A stretch of DNA of 64,000 nt from RGIG1995 sp045652425 (GCA_045652425.1 JAZRUG010000018.1:62001-126000); one strand, 5' to 3'. Shown: positions 14,545 to 24,286, numbered from the stretch's first letter. Translations and numbers: made by a program. Notes: a model not told the origin generated them from the sequence alone.

Positions 14545-16347
14545 ATGGCATTGATTAATATTATTATTGAAGGCGTTTCCTACCAGGTTGAGGCAGGAAC
14601 GACTGTACTCGAAGCTGCAAAGGCTTGCGGCTACGATATCCCCACTCTCTGTGCTTACAATCACGGTGAATGCTCCAAGGGCTCTTGCCGTGTATGTCTT
14701 GTAGAAGTTCAGGAAGGAAGAAGAAACGAACAGGGCGAAGTTATGTACGGACCCCAGAGACTCGTTGCTTCTTGTGTATATCCCATTACTCCTGATATGA
14801 AGATTATAATTTCTTCTCCTAAGGCTGTAAAGGCAAGAAGAGCTTCTGTTGAACTCTTGCTTTCTAACCACTCTATGAAGTGTCAGCAGTGTGACAAGAA
14901 CGAATACTGCGAACTTCTTTATGCAGCTAAGGTTACAGGCGCAAGAGAAGATATGTTCAAGGGTACTCAGACACCCGTTACAATTGACCAGCTTACTCCT
15001 TCTATTGTAAGAGATACATCTAAATGCGTTCTTTGCGGACGTTGCGTTGAAAGATGTAAGAATGCTCACGGTAAGGGCGTTCTCGGTTTCGAAAAGAGAG
15101 GATTCAACACTATCGTTGCTCCTGCTGAAAACCGTTCTTTTGCTAACTCACCTTGTATCCTCTGTGGTCAGTGCGTAAGCGTATGTCCTACAGGCGCATT
15201 GATGGAAAAGAGCGAAATTGCTTTGGTAGACAAGGCTATGGCTGAAGGTAAGTACGTTGTTGTTCAGACTGCTCCTGCAGTTAGAGCTGCTCTTGGTGAA
15301 GAGTTTGGTATGAAAGTTGGTACCGCTTGCACAGGTAAGATGGTTGCTGCTCTCAAGAGACTTGGATTCAAGAAGGTATTTGATACAAACTATGCTGCAG
15401 ACCTTACAATTATGGAAGAAGCTACAGAACTTCTCGGCAGAATCAAGAACGGCGGTCAGCTTCCTATGATCACATCTTGTTCTCCCGGTTGGATCAACTA
15501 TGCAGAAATTAACTATGGCGATCTTCTCGGTCACCTTTCTTCCTGCAAATCTCCTCACGAAATGTTCGGCGCAATTCTTAAGAGTTACTATGCAGAAGCA
15601 AACGGCATTGATCCTAAGGATATGTTCGTTGTTTCTATTATGCCTTGTACAGCTAAGAAGGGCGAAAAAGATAGAGAACAGCTCGTTACAAACGGTCTTA
15701 AGGACGTAGATGCTGTTCTTACAACAAGAGAACTTGCAAAGCTTATCAAGCGTTCGGGTATCAACTTCAACAAGCTTCCCGATGAAGAGTTTGATAATGA
15801 TGTTGTAGGTGATTACACAGGTGCAGGCGTTATCTTCGGTGTTACCGGTGGTGTTATGGAAGCTGCTCTCAGAACTGCTTACTATGTACTCACAGGTAAA
15901 GAACACGAGGCTGTTAAGTTTGAAGCTGTTCGTGGTTTTGACGGCATTAAAGAAGCTTCTCTCGAACTTAACGGAACAACTATCTGGGTTGCTGTTGCTC
16001 ACGGTATGAAGAATGCTAAGGTTCTTCTTGATGAAATCAAGGCAGGCAAGAGCAAGTATGCGTTTATTGAAATTATGGGTTGTCCCGGTGGTTGTATCGC
16101 AGGCGGTGGTCAGCCTTACATCAAGCCTCAGTTCCTTCCTAACGAAGATGCTGACATTGTTGACACATATAAGGAAAAGCGTGCTAAGGCACTTTATTCT
16201 GAAGATGAAAGACAGACTCTCAGACAGAGCCACAACAATCCTCAGATTAAGGCGCTTTACGAAAAGTTCCTTGGCGAACCCAATTCTCACAAGGCTCACG
16301 AATTGCTCCATACTTCTTATGCAGCAAGAGAAGCTTTCAAAGACTGA
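14545..16347 (+). CDS. hydA: [FeFe]-hydrogenase catalytic subunit
   Basis: A 600-residue protein. An N-terminal [2Fe-2S] domain (Cys36, 43, 48, 51 region) is followed by a His-Cys [4Fe-4S] motif (HSMKCQQCDKNEYC, 109-122) and two [4Fe-4S] ferredoxin motifs (161-171 and 204-214). The H-cluster domain has L1 TSCSPGW (310-316), L2 MPCTAKKGE (366-374) and L3 EIMGCPGGC (509-517). It makes or oxidises H2, with HydB and HydC linking it to NAD and ferredoxin. L1 carries Ser where the common motif has a second Cys. Maturases (HydE, F, G) are not in the window. Confidence 0.95.
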   Translation: MALINIIIEGVSYQVEAGTTVLEAAKACGYDIPTLCAYNHGECSKGSCRVCLVEVQEGRRNEQGEVMYGPQRLVASCVYPITPDMKIIISSPKAVKARRASVELLLSNHSMKCQQCDKNEYCELLYAAKVTGAREDMFKGTQTPVTIDQLTPSIVRDTSKCVLCGRCVERCKNAHGKGVLGFEKRGFNTIVAPAENRSFANSPCILCGQCVSVCPTGALMEKSEIALVDKAMAEGKYVVVQTAPAVRAALGEEFGMKVGTACTGKMVAALKRLGFKKVFDTNYAADLTIMEEATELLGRIKNGGQLPMITSCSPGWINYAEINYGDLLGHLSSCKSPHEMFGAILKSYYAEANGIDPKDMFVVSIMPCTAKKGEKDREQLVTNGLKDVDAVLTTRELAKLIKRSGINFNKLPDEEFDNDVVGDYTGAGVIFGVTGGVMEAALRTAYYVLTGKEHEAVKFEAVRGFDGIKEASLELNGTTIWVAVAHGMKNAKVLLDEIKAGKSKYAFIEIMGCPGGCIAGGGQPYIKPQFLPNEDADIVDTYKEKRAKALYSEDERQTLRQSHNNPQIKALYEKFLGEPNSHKAHELLHTSYAAREAFKD

Positions 16348-16371
16348 GAAAACGTTTAGCTTATAATAAAA

Positions 16372-16410
16372 TGAGCGAGCCCCAAAGCAATTTGCGGCTC
16401 GCTTAATTTT
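16372..16410 (+). terminator. Terminator of the hydrogenase operon
   Basis: GAGCGAGCC pairs with GGCTCGCTT (loop of about 15 bases) followed by AATTTT. The T run is weak, so some read-through into the cyclophilin gene is possible. Confidence 0.65.
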
Positions 16411-16443
16411 GTAAGCAATATGTTATAAAAAGGAGAACAATAT

Positions 16444-16920
16444 ATGAAGATTGCTATAATTGAAATGGAAAACGGCGGCAAGATGACGTTGGAACTTTAT
16501 CCGGAAAAGGCACCTATTACCGTTGAAAATTTTGAAAAATTGGCTAACAAAGGATTTTATGACGGACTTATATTCCACAGAGTTATTCGCGGATTTATGA
16601 TTCAGGGCGGTGACCCCGAAGGCACCGGAATGGGCGGTCCCGGCTACAGTATAACAGGTGAATTTGCGGCTAACGGCGTAAAAAATGACCTCAAGCATAC
16701 ACGTGGTGTTATTTCTATGGCGAGATCTATGAACCCCAATTCTGCAGGGTCTCAGTTCTTTATTATGCATGAAGATGCGCCTCATCTTGACGGTCAGTAT
16801 GCAGCTTTCGGTAAGATGACCGACGGCTTTGAAACTCTTGATGAAATTGCAACAACCAAAACGACCTACGGTGACAGACCTATGTTTGATATGGTTATAA
16901 AGAGCATTAAGGTTATGTAA
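16444..16920 (+). CDS. Cyclophilin-type peptidyl-prolyl cis-trans isomerase
   Basis: A 158-residue single-domain cyclophilin without signal peptide, so cytoplasmic. Active-site sequence FHRVIRGFMIQGGDP at about 41-55 contains the catalytic Arg, and QFFIMHEDAPHLDGQYAAFG follows. It speeds proline isomerisation during folding. AAAGGAGAAC precedes the start. Confidence 0.95.
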   Translation: MKIAIIEMENGGKMTLELYPEKAPITVENFEKLANKGFYDGLIFHRVIRGFMIQGGDPEGTGMGGPGYSITGEFAANGVKNDLKHTRGVISMARSMNPNSAGSQFFIMHEDAPHLDGQYAAFGKMTDGFETLDEIATTKTTYGDRPMFDMVIKSIKVM

Positions 16921-16958
16921 GGACGAGCCTAATACACCTTTTTTGTGTTAATAAGTTG

Positions 16959-17000
16959 AACGACGGTAGATGCTATGAAAGTGTCTGCCGTTGTTTTTTT
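16959..17000 (+). terminator. Terminator of the cyclophilin gene
   Basis: AACGACGGTAGA pairs with TCTGCCGTTGTT (with G-U pairs) and a run of seven Ts. From here to 17276 there is only the promoter of the polysaccharide cluster. Confidence 0.65.
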
Positions 17001-17146
17001 GTGGTTTTTTGTAATGTTTTTTGTGTAAATGTAACTTTATGGGTTAAAATTTACAAAAAATTAAATAATTGTAGAAAGTTGACAAAAGTGCGAGGGGGAT
17101 TGGTGGGGGTTGTGTATGGATTGTTGAGGGAAATAGACTTTTGCTA

Positions 17147-17176
17147 TTGACATTAGATGATCCTATATGTTATAAT
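17147..17176 (+). promoter_or_regulatory. Promoter of the exopolysaccharide cluster
   Basis: Perfect TTGACA (17147-17152), an 18-base spacer, perfect TATAAT (17171-17176). It leaves a 5' leader of about 95 bases before the first gene. Confidence 0.75.
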
Positions 17177-17276
17177 GTAAAATAATATATTTATATTATA
17201 TGCAAGTTAGTGCGTGTACGTGTGATTTTAGTAAATATTTAGTTCTCATTGTAATTTGTTGGAGGAAGAGCGTAAA

Positions 17277-17927
17277 ATGTACGAAAAATATTTAAAAAGA
17301 ATTATTGATATAGTTTTGTCGTTGGTTGGTATTGTAGTATTAAGTTTGCCGATTTTAATAATTGTTTTAGCTATCAAGCTTGATTCAAAAGGCCCTGTTT
17401 TTTTTAAGCAAAAACGAGTCGGTATACATAAGACACATTTTGATATTTTGAAATTCAGGACTATGAGAACGGATACTCCGCACGATATGCCGACTCATAT
17501 GTTATCAAACCCTGATATGTGGATTACTAAAGTGGGGAAGTTTTTGCGGAAAACCAGTCTTGATGAGTTGCCGCAGTTGTTTAATATTTTGGTTGGTGAT
17601 ATGTCTATAATTGGACCGCGTCCTGCTCTTTGGAATCAATATGATCTTATTGCTGAAAGAGATAAATATGGTGCTAATGATGTTAGACCTGGGCTTACGG
17701 GCTGGGCGCAAATAAACGGCAGAGATGAACTTGAGATAGACGTCAAGGCAAAGCTTGATGGTGAATACGTTGAAAAGATGAGCTTTGTTTTTGATGTAAA
17801 ATGCTTCTTTGGAACTATAACTTCTGTCCTTAAATCCGAAGGTGTGGTTGAAGGCGGTACCGGCGAGATGAAGAAGATGGAAGAGAAAACTGCTGAGGAA
17901 TTAAAAGAAAAAGAGGAAGTTAAATGA
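17277..17927 (+). CDS. Undecaprenyl-phosphate sugar-1-phosphate transferase (initiating)
   Basis: A 216-residue short-form polyprenyl-phosphate hexose-1-phosphate transferase. It has one N-terminal membrane segment (about 9-31), KQKRVGIHKTHFDILKFRTM, then KTSLDELPQLFNILVGDMSIIGPRP with the catalytic Asp-Glu, and RPGLTGWAQINGR. It loads the first sugar phosphate onto the lipid carrier. The C-terminus is an unusual Lys/Glu-rich tail. I chose the ATG at 17277 (GGAGG 11 bases upstream) over a TTG at 17256. It overlaps the next gene by four bases. Its sugar is unproven; an N-acetyl-fucosamine or GlcNAc-type donor would fit the neighbours. Confidence 0.92.
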   Translation: MYEKYLKRIIDIVLSLVGIVVLSLPILIIVLAIKLDSKGPVFFKQKRVGIHKTHFDILKFRTMRTDTPHDMPTHMLSNPDMWITKVGKFLRKTSLDELPQLFNILVGDMSIIGPRPALWNQYDLIAERDKYGANDVRPGLTGWAQINGRDELEIDVKAKLDGEYVEKMSFVFDVKCFFGTITSVLKSEGVVEGGTGEMKKMEEKTAEELKEKEEVK

Positions 17928-18805
17928 AAAAAATTCTTATAACCGGAGCAAACAGTTACATTGGTTCATCTTTTGAAAATTATATAAAACAAAACTATCC
18001 TAATGATTATGTTGTTGATACGGTAGATATGATAGACGGTTCTTGGAGAGAGTATGATTTTTCTACATACGATTCTGTTTTTCATGTTGCAGGAATTGCG
18101 CATTCCGATAACGGTAAGATCAGCAAAGAGAAAGAAGCGCTTTACTATTCTGTGAATACTGATTTGACTATAGAAACGGCAGAGAAAGCGAAGGGTGACA
18201 GAGTTCGCCAGTTTATATTTATGAGTTCTGCAATTGTGTATGGAGATAGCGCGCCGATAGGCAAGAAAAAATTTATAACACAAGTTACCGAGGTTTCACC
18301 TGCGAATTGTTACGGAGACAGCAAGGTTCAGGCGGAGAAGGGAATAATGCCGTTAAATGATGATAATTTTAAGGTTGTAATTTTGAGACCGCCTATGATA
18401 TATGGCAAGGATAGTCGCGGTAATTATCCGATACTTGCAAAAATTGCAAAAAAACTTCCAATATTTCCGTATGTCGAAAACGAGAGATCTATGCTCTACG
18501 TTGAGAATTTGTGTGAATTTGTTCGTCTGATGATTGAAAACGGTGAATGTGGAATTTTTTGGCCCCAAAACAACAGATACAGTAATACCTCTGAGCTTGT
18601 AAAAATGATTGCGCAGACTCATGGGAAAAAAATATTGAGCGTTAAGGGCTTGGGATGGCTTTTGAAGCTTTTGAGTAAAGTTACCGGATTGGTGAATAAA
18701 GCTTTTGGAAACCTTAGCTATGATATGAGCTTGAGCGAGTACAAAGAGGATTATCGCGTTTGCAACTTGGAGGAGTCGATTGAAAGGACAGAAAAGACAG
18801 TATGA
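17924..18805 (+). CDS. NAD-dependent epimerase/reductase for a nucleotide sugar
   Basis: A 293-residue extended short-chain dehydrogenase. Cofactor site TGANSYIGSS is at 7-16; catalytic-type Ser in FIFMSSAIVYGD and Tyr-x3-Lys in CYGDSKVQAEK. In S. aureus capsule and Pseudomonas O-antigen loci, a protein of this size next to the initiating transferase (CapN, WbpV) reduces the 4-keto sugar to UDP-D-FucNAc; that role is inferred from position. ATGA overlaps at both ends couple it to its neighbours. Confidence 0.8.
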   Translation: MKKILITGANSYIGSSFENYIKQNYPNDYVVDTVDMIDGSWREYDFSTYDSVFHVAGIAHSDNGKISKEKEALYYSVNTDLTIETAEKAKGDRVRQFIFMSSAIVYGDSAPIGKKKFITQVTEVSPANCYGDSKVQAEKGIMPLNDDNFKVVILRPPMIYGKDSRGNYPILAKIAKKLPIFPYVENERSMLYVENLCEFVRLMIENGECGIFWPQNNRYSNTSELVKMIAQTHGKKILSVKGLGWLLKLLSKVTGLVNKAFGNLSYDMSLSEYKEDYRVCNLEESIERTEKTV

Positions 18806-19989
18806 AGATTCTTATAGTTACGCAATACTTCTACCCGGAGACCTTTCGTGTGAATACTTTGTGCGAAGAACTAGTTAAACGCGGAAATGACGTTACGGTA
18901 TTAACAGGTTATCCACAGTATCCGCGAGGAGAGATATATGAAGGATTTGGGTTTAAAATACCTTATGAAAAAGAATGGAATGGTGCAAAGGTAGAGAGAA
19001 TAAAAGTGTTGCCGAGAGGGAAAACACCTTTGGGATTGTTGCTCAATTGTTATACTTTCGTTTCTGAAGGTAATAAATGGGTGAGAAGATGTACCGAAAA
19101 GTACGACGCGGTATATGTTTTTGAGGTATCTCCGGTAACAGTTGGATTACCTGCTGTGTCGTATAAAGAAAAGTTTGGAACACCTATTTTTTTCAATGTA
19201 CAAGACCTTTGGCCTGAAAATGTAGAAATTGTACTCGGTATACATAATCGCATAGTGATTGGTGTTATCAATAAGATTGTCAATAAGATATATGCTGCAA
19301 GTGATAAGATACTTTGTTCTTCTAAATCTTTTGTGAAAAATATCGCCAATAGAGGTGTGAGTGAAGAGAAACTTGTATTTTGGCCGCAGTTTTGTTCTGA
19401 ACCTGAGGTTGATAGCGCAGCAAAGCCTGATTGTTATTCAGATGAATTTTTTAATATTGTTTTTGCAGGAAACATCGGCGAAGCTCAAGGGTTGGATCTT
19501 TTGGTGGATTCTGCTGAAAAGTTGAAGGATACAAAAGTTAGATGGTATCTTGTTGGAGACGGCAGAGCGAAAGACAGACTTGCGAAGAAGGTAAAAGACA
19601 TGGGGCTTGAAGATAACGTGTTTTTTGTTGGCAAAATGTCCGAACAGGAGGCAAATAGATATATTCATTTTGCGGACTGTGCGTATTTGTCGTTTAAAAA
19701 GAATAAGTTGTTTGATATGACACTCCCCGCAAAACTTCAGTCGTATATGGCTTGTGGAACACCAATAATTGCTGCTGCCGGAGGGGAAAGCGCGAATGTT
19801 ATTGAAGAAGCAGAGTGCGGTTTTGTTTGTACACAAGATGCCGATGCTTTAGCGCTTTTGATTCGCAATGAGGTGCTTAAAACAAATAAATTGGCTGATA
19901 TGGGAAACAATGCAAGAAAGTATTACGAAATGCATTTTTCGATGGATAAAGTTATTGATGAACTGGAAAGTTTGATGAGTGGTAATTGA
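18802..19989 (+). CDS. Glycosyltransferase family 4 (WbuB/CapL-like)
   Basis: A 395-residue GT-B glycosyltransferase. N-terminal MKILIVTQYFYPETFRVN and TGYPQYPRGEIY are hallmarks of the WbuB group, which transfers N-acetyl-L-fucosamine. A GT4 donor-site region (VFAGNIGEAQGLD, PAKLQSYMACGTPIIA-type) is at about 215-330. A FucNAc acceptor step is plausible because the UDP-L-FucNAc pathway is encoded downstream. Cytoplasmic or peripheral membrane. Confidence 0.88.
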   Translation: MKILIVTQYFYPETFRVNTLCEELVKRGNDVTVLTGYPQYPRGEIYEGFGFKIPYEKEWNGAKVERIKVLPRGKTPLGLLLNCYTFVSEGNKWVRRCTEKYDAVYVFEVSPVTVGLPAVSYKEKFGTPIFFNVQDLWPENVEIVLGIHNRIVIGVINKIVNKIYAASDKILCSSKSFVKNIANRGVSEEKLVFWPQFCSEPEVDSAAKPDCYSDEFFNIVFAGNIGEAQGLDLLVDSAEKLKDTKVRWYLVGDGRAKDRLAKKVKDMGLEDNVFFVGKMSEQEANRYIHFADCAYLSFKKNKLFDMTLPAKLQSYMACGTPIIAAAGGESANVIEEAECGFVCTQDADALALLIRNEVLKTNKLADMGNNARKYYEMHFSMDKVIDELESLMSGN

Positions 19990-20114
19990 TGTAGAGGTGC
20001 TTTGAGGGCAGTGGTCTACTGAAAATAAAGAGTTCCTAATTGATGATGTAATTGAGTATTTTTATTCTAGTTTTATAAAAAAGAAATTTATAAACAAATT
20101 GGAGGCGAGGTCAA

Positions 20115-21302
20115 ATGAAAGTCTTAATGATTAATGTGACTTGTGGAATAGGTTCTACCGGACGTATTTGTACAGATATTGCTTTAGAACTAAAAAAACA
20201 AGGCCACGATGTGAAAATTGCATACGGACGGGAAACTGTTCCTGAAAAGTTTCAACAATATGCTGTAAGGATTGGGAATAGTCTTGGTGTAAAAATACAC
20301 GCTTTGTTATCAAGGTTTTTTGATTGCTCCGGATTTGGAAGTAAATTGGCAACTCGAAAATTTATTAAGTGGGTGGAAGACTATGATCCGGATGTGATTA
20401 ATTTGCATAATATTCACGGTTACTATATCAATGTGGAAATGTTATTTGATTATTTGAAAAAGTCAAATAAAAAGGTAGTTTGGACGCTTCATGATTGTTG
20501 GGCATTTACCGGACATTGTGCATATTTTTCGTTTGCTAAATGTTACAAGTGGAAAGAACAGTGTTGTAAGTGTTTGCAAAAAACATCATATCCTTCGTCA
20601 GTATTGTTTACCTGTGCAAAGCGTAACTATAACAGAAAAAAAGTAGCTTTTACTGGTGTTAAGGATTTGACTGTTATAACGCCCTCTAAATGGTTAGCAG
20701 ATTTAACCAAAGAAAGTTTTTTGAAAGAATATCCTATTGCGGTAATAAACAATGGTATTGATATTGGCGTATTTAGAAATACAGAAAGCGATATTTTAAC
20801 AAAATACGGTATTTCTGATAAAAAAATTGTTCTTGGGATTGCTAATAATTGGGAGGCTCGGAAAGGGTTTGTTGATTTTATTGAATTATCCAAAAAACTT
20901 TCCTCTGATTATAAAATTGTAATGATTGGATTGACGTTACAACAAATAAATAATATTCCGAACAATATTTTGGGAATTGAAAAAACAAGTAGCGTTGATG
21001 AACTTGTGAAATGGTATTCTGCGGCAGATGTGTTTGTTAATACAACTTACGAAGATAATTATCCTACAACTAATTTAGAGGCTCAAGCCTGTGGAACTCC
21101 TGTAATTACTTATAAAACAGGAGGAAGTACGGAGAGTGTTCCTCCTGAAAATGTTGTGGAACAAGGGGATTTAAATGCTCTTGAAAATAGGATAAAATTG
21201 TTTTGTGAACAAAATTACAAAAATAAATTTGTTTGCGATTCTGCAAAATATGATCGTGCTGTGTTTTTTAGAAAATATGTACAACTATATAATCTTGAGT
21301 GA
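20115..21302 (+). CDS. Glycosyltransferase family 4
   Basis: A 395-residue GT-B enzyme. N-terminal MLMINVTCGIGSTGRICTDIA-like start, WTLHDCWAFTGHCAYF in the acceptor domain, and donor-domain TTYEDNYPTTNLEAQACGTPVITY. The WTLHDxWxFTGxC motif is typical of transferases in exopolysaccharide clusters. GGAGG precedes the ATG. From here to about 28.5 kb base composition becomes clearly more AT-rich than in the flanking genes, suggesting a swapped-in serotype-specific block. Sugar unknown. Confidence 0.88.
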   Translation: MKVLMINVTCGIGSTGRICTDIALELKKQGHDVKIAYGRETVPEKFQQYAVRIGNSLGVKIHALLSRFFDCSGFGSKLATRKFIKWVEDYDPDVINLHNIHGYYINVEMLFDYLKKSNKKVVWTLHDCWAFTGHCAYFSFAKCYKWKEQCCKCLQKTSYPSSVLFTCAKRNYNRKKVAFTGVKDLTVITPSKWLADLTKESFLKEYPIAVINNGIDIGVFRNTESDILTKYGISDKKIVLGIANNWEARKGFVDFIELSKKLSSDYKIVMIGLTLQQINNIPNNILGIEKTSSVDELVKWYSAADVFVNTTYEDNYPTTNLEAQACGTPVITYKTGGSTESVPPENVVEQGDLNALENRIKLFCEQNYKNKFVCDSAKYDRAVFFRKYVQLYNLE

Positions 21303-21356
21303 TGTTTAGTTCTTTATCTATATCATCAAAAGTTTTGTAAGGGAGATTGTATTCGT

Positions 21357-23165
21357 ATGAAAAATGTTATAGCCATATTGGTTGATTCTGTATTTGCAGA
21401 GTGTATAAGTAATAATAAGACTGAAATTAGTTGTACACCCTTTATAGATAAGTTGAAAGAAAATGCTATTTTTGCGCCTTGCGTATATTCATATGGACCT
21501 TATACAGATGCGGCATCCAAAGCTTTGTATTGTGGAAACAGAACTTTGGACGATTATGGATACTTTTTGGGGTTAAATAGTTCTGAATATAACCACTTTA
21601 GACTTTTTCATGAAGCCGGATATGAAACTTTTGGGGTGTATTACCCGTACTACTTGTTGGGAAGTGGTATAGAGAAATACATTGACCATTCCTTGTATAC
21701 AAATGGCTTTAAATACGTAAGTGTTTGGGACGGAAAATTTGAGTATTACGCAGAAAAACAAAAGCGTAGAGGACTTACCGAACAGGAATATTCTCTTTTG
21801 GTTAAATGTATGGAAATGGTCTTCGATTGTTGGAACTTGTTTTATGAAAATATCGATGAATATTCCGATTCAGCCAGAATTGTAAAAGAGGTTTTTAATA
21901 AAGAGTTAAACGGAACCGGAAAAGATGGTTTGAATACGGAGTTTGTTAAGTTTAATGAAAATCCCAATGGGTATATAGATGAAATTTTAAAATTGGGTAT
22001 GGAACATCCATTAGCTAAAATTAATGAGTATTCATACGGAAGGATAGAAGATTTAGATTTTAATAAAGAAGTATATGAGAATAACAGTGAGTTTTTCAAA
22101 GAAGTATCTCTCGTAAACGCAAAGAGGAATTTATTAAATAACCCAATAAGTATAAAAAAGTCAATTGATTGTGTGCTTTTGTATTTAAAGAGCAGAAACA
22201 AGGCTGATTTACGTTATTTTGGCAATTACGGTATGTTGATTGATTATGCCAATTTGATAAAAAGGCGTTCGGTGAAATCTAAATGGAAGGAAGGGGCATC
22301 GTTTAATAAACAGATTGATTCATTGTTAAAATCGTTGGATGAACGTGCTCCCAAATCGGGTAAACCGTTTTATGCTTCGATCCATCCTGAAGAACCCCAT
22401 CACAATATAGCATGCTTCTCGTATGATTCTTTTGATCACAAGTTAATACAAGAAGAATTAGCTTATTTATATCCACTTGTTGAGGAGTGCGGAAAGAAAT
22501 TCTCCGGTAATTTGATTTACTCCCTTTCATTGCGGTATGTGGATTTGTGTGTAAAAAGGTTATTTGAACAACTTGAGAAGCGTGGGTTGCTTGATAACAC
22601 AACTGTTATGTTGATGTCGGACCATGGCTCTTCATATTTCTTTGATCCTCCAAGAAATTATGTTGTGAATACATTTCATAAGGAGAATTACCAAGTTCCA
22701 TTGCTTATATGGGATAAAGACCTTCCAAAAGAAATGGTTGGCGAGTTTAATGGTTTGTATAGTTCAGATGATATATATCCTACATTGTGTGATGTTGTTG
22801 GACTTGACGTTCCGAAGGCGTTTACAGGAACATCTATCTTGAAGAATGTTGACGGAAGAGAATACGTTATGGTTGAGTATATGGGCCCGGGAGTTCCGGA
22901 TATGCTCCACAAAGAAGTTTGGATTGCTATACGTAATAACAAATATGTAATTGCATATAAGAATCCAATTGATAAAGATATTGATCTTTCTAATCCGTGC
23001 GTTGTTTATGATTTAACGAAAGATCCGCACGAGTTAAAGAATTACGCGAAATCAATCAATGACGATGAAGAAATTACAAACATGAAGAAATTATTAAGAG
23101 AAAGGTATTATAAAATTCAGCAAGAAACTAGCATATTTCTTGAGATGATTGAAAAAAGCAGGTGA
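21357..23165 (+). CDS. Sulfatase/alkaline-phosphatase-fold protein of the polysaccharide cluster
   Basis: A 602-residue protein with no signal peptide or membrane segment, so apparently cytoplasmic. Metal-site features of the sulfatase superfamily: Asp in AILVDSVFAEC (about 7-17), a Thr in SYGPYTDAASKALYCG (about 42-57) where sulfatases have Cys and LTA-synthase-type enzymes Thr, and MSDHGSSYFFDP at about 420. By analogy it may move a phosphate-linked group (phosphoglycerol or phosphoethanolamine), but those enzymes act outside the cell, so the lack of an export signal is odd. Function therefore open. Confidence 0.7.
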   Translation: MKNVIAILVDSVFAECISNNKTEISCTPFIDKLKENAIFAPCVYSYGPYTDAASKALYCGNRTLDDYGYFLGLNSSEYNHFRLFHEAGYETFGVYYPYYLLGSGIEKYIDHSLYTNGFKYVSVWDGKFEYYAEKQKRRGLTEQEYSLLVKCMEMVFDCWNLFYENIDEYSDSARIVKEVFNKELNGTGKDGLNTEFVKFNENPNGYIDEILKLGMEHPLAKINEYSYGRIEDLDFNKEVYENNSEFFKEVSLVNAKRNLLNNPISIKKSIDCVLLYLKSRNKADLRYFGNYGMLIDYANLIKRRSVKSKWKEGASFNKQIDSLLKSLDERAPKSGKPFYASIHPEEPHHNIACFSYDSFDHKLIQEELAYLYPLVEECGKKFSGNLIYSLSLRYVDLCVKRLFEQLEKRGLLDNTTVMLMSDHGSSYFFDPPRNYVVNTFHKENYQVPLLIWDKDLPKEMVGEFNGLYSSDDIYPTLCDVVGLDVPKAFTGTSILKNVDGREYVMVEYMGPGVPDMLHKEVWIAIRNNKYVIAYKNPIDKDIDLSNPCVVYDLTKDPHELKNYAKSINDDEEITNMKKLLRERYYKIQQETSIFLEMIEKSR

Positions 23166-23173
23166 AATGTATT

Positions 23174-24286
23174 ATGAATATTACTTTTGTTTTGAAAGGT
23201 GGTATACAGTTGTTACCGCCAATGATTCCACGTATATTAATGAGTGCAGAGAAATGTAATGTTAATCTTATTTGTACAAACATTTTGGCAGAACACCGTT
23301 CTATGTTTGAAGAAAAAGGTGTTAAGTGTTTTGAAACAAACCATAAAAGTGAAATATTTAAACATAGATTTAAAATACTTGATTGGTGTGGTTTTAGAAA
23401 GAATGCTTGGAAAATAATAAAAAAAGAGGGTTTTGATAAAGATATACTTTATATATGCTCGGCTGATACAGCATTGGCTTTGGGTAGTAAATTGTGTAAG
23501 AAAAAATATGTTTTCCAAAGCAATGAATTGTATGATACATTTATAATTTATAAAAAAATGATTAAAAAATATGCTGTAAATGCTTTGTATTTTGTGGTTC
23601 CTGAATTTATTCGCGCTAATATATGTATGTATTGGTATAAATTGAAAAAAATGCCTATTGTAATCCCCAATACCCCGTATGTTCCGGGTGGTATATACAG
23701 TGATGATATTATTGATGATAATGCAAAAAGAGTATTTGAGAGTATAGGGGAAAAGAAGATAATACTATACCAAGGGAGTGTTTCTTTTGGGGATAGAAGC
23801 CTTGATGGGATTGCAGAAGCCTTAAAAAAGATAAATGATAGTTCTTTTGTTTTGCTTTTAATGGGAAGAAATTACGACAATGCTTATGAAAAAATCAAAG
23901 AAATATATCCCCAAACATTCTACATTCCATTTGTTACGCCTCCAAATCATTTGCAAATAACCAGTAGGGCACACATAGGAATTTTGACATATGACAGGGT
24001 GTCGTTAAATAATATTTTCTGTGCACCAAATAAAATATTTGAATACAGTGCATTTTCGGTGCCAATGTTAGGTAATAACATTCCCGGTTTAAGAAATATT
24101 ATTGTTTCTAATAATATGGGCGAATGTGCGGATTTTGAAGAGGTTGACAATATTGCTGAAGCAATATTAAAAATTAGTAATAATCGAAAGAAATACTCTG
24201 AATTTTCAAAGTCATTTTACGACAAATCTAACTATTTGGATTCTATGAATAAACTTTTAAAAATGTTGGAGGAAATTGACGTTTGA
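23174..24286 (+). CDS. Glycosyltransferase, GT4-like
   Basis: About 370 residues with a GT-B outline. The C-terminal half has KIILYQGSVSFGDRSLDGIAEA-type donor-domain start, then LLMGRNYD and PNKIFEYSAFSVPMLGNNIPGL, which matches the donor-binding loop of GT4 enzymes. The N-terminal half is divergent. I prefer ATG 23174 (AGGTGA ahead) to the GTG at 23162. It follows the sulfatase-like gene without a gap. Strongly AT-rich codon use. Confidence 0.75.
   Translation: MNITFVLKGGIQLLPPMIPRILMSAEKCNVNLICTNILAEHRSMFEEKGVKCFETNHKSEIFKHRFKILDWCGFRKNAWKIIKKEGFDKDILYICSADTALALGSKLCKKKYVFQSNELYDTFIIYKKMIKKYAVNALYFVVPEFIRANICMYWYKLKKMPIVIPNTPYVPGGIYSDDIIDDNAKRVFESIGEKKIILYQGSVSFGDRSLDGIAEALKKINDSSFVLLLMGRNYDNAYEKIKEIYPQTFYIPFVTPPNHLQITSRAHIGILTYDRVSLNNIFCAPNKIFEYSAFSVPMLGNNIPGLRNIIVSNNMGECADFEEVDNIAEAILKISNNRKKYSEFSKSFYDKSNYLDSMNKLLKMLEEIDV

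Noticed and set aside
14416..16311. Long antisense frames opposite the hydrogenase genes (217 and 387 codons)
   Set aside because: They are by-products of biased codon use in highly expressed genes. The plus-strand proteins carry complete cofactor motifs and the antisense frames carry none.
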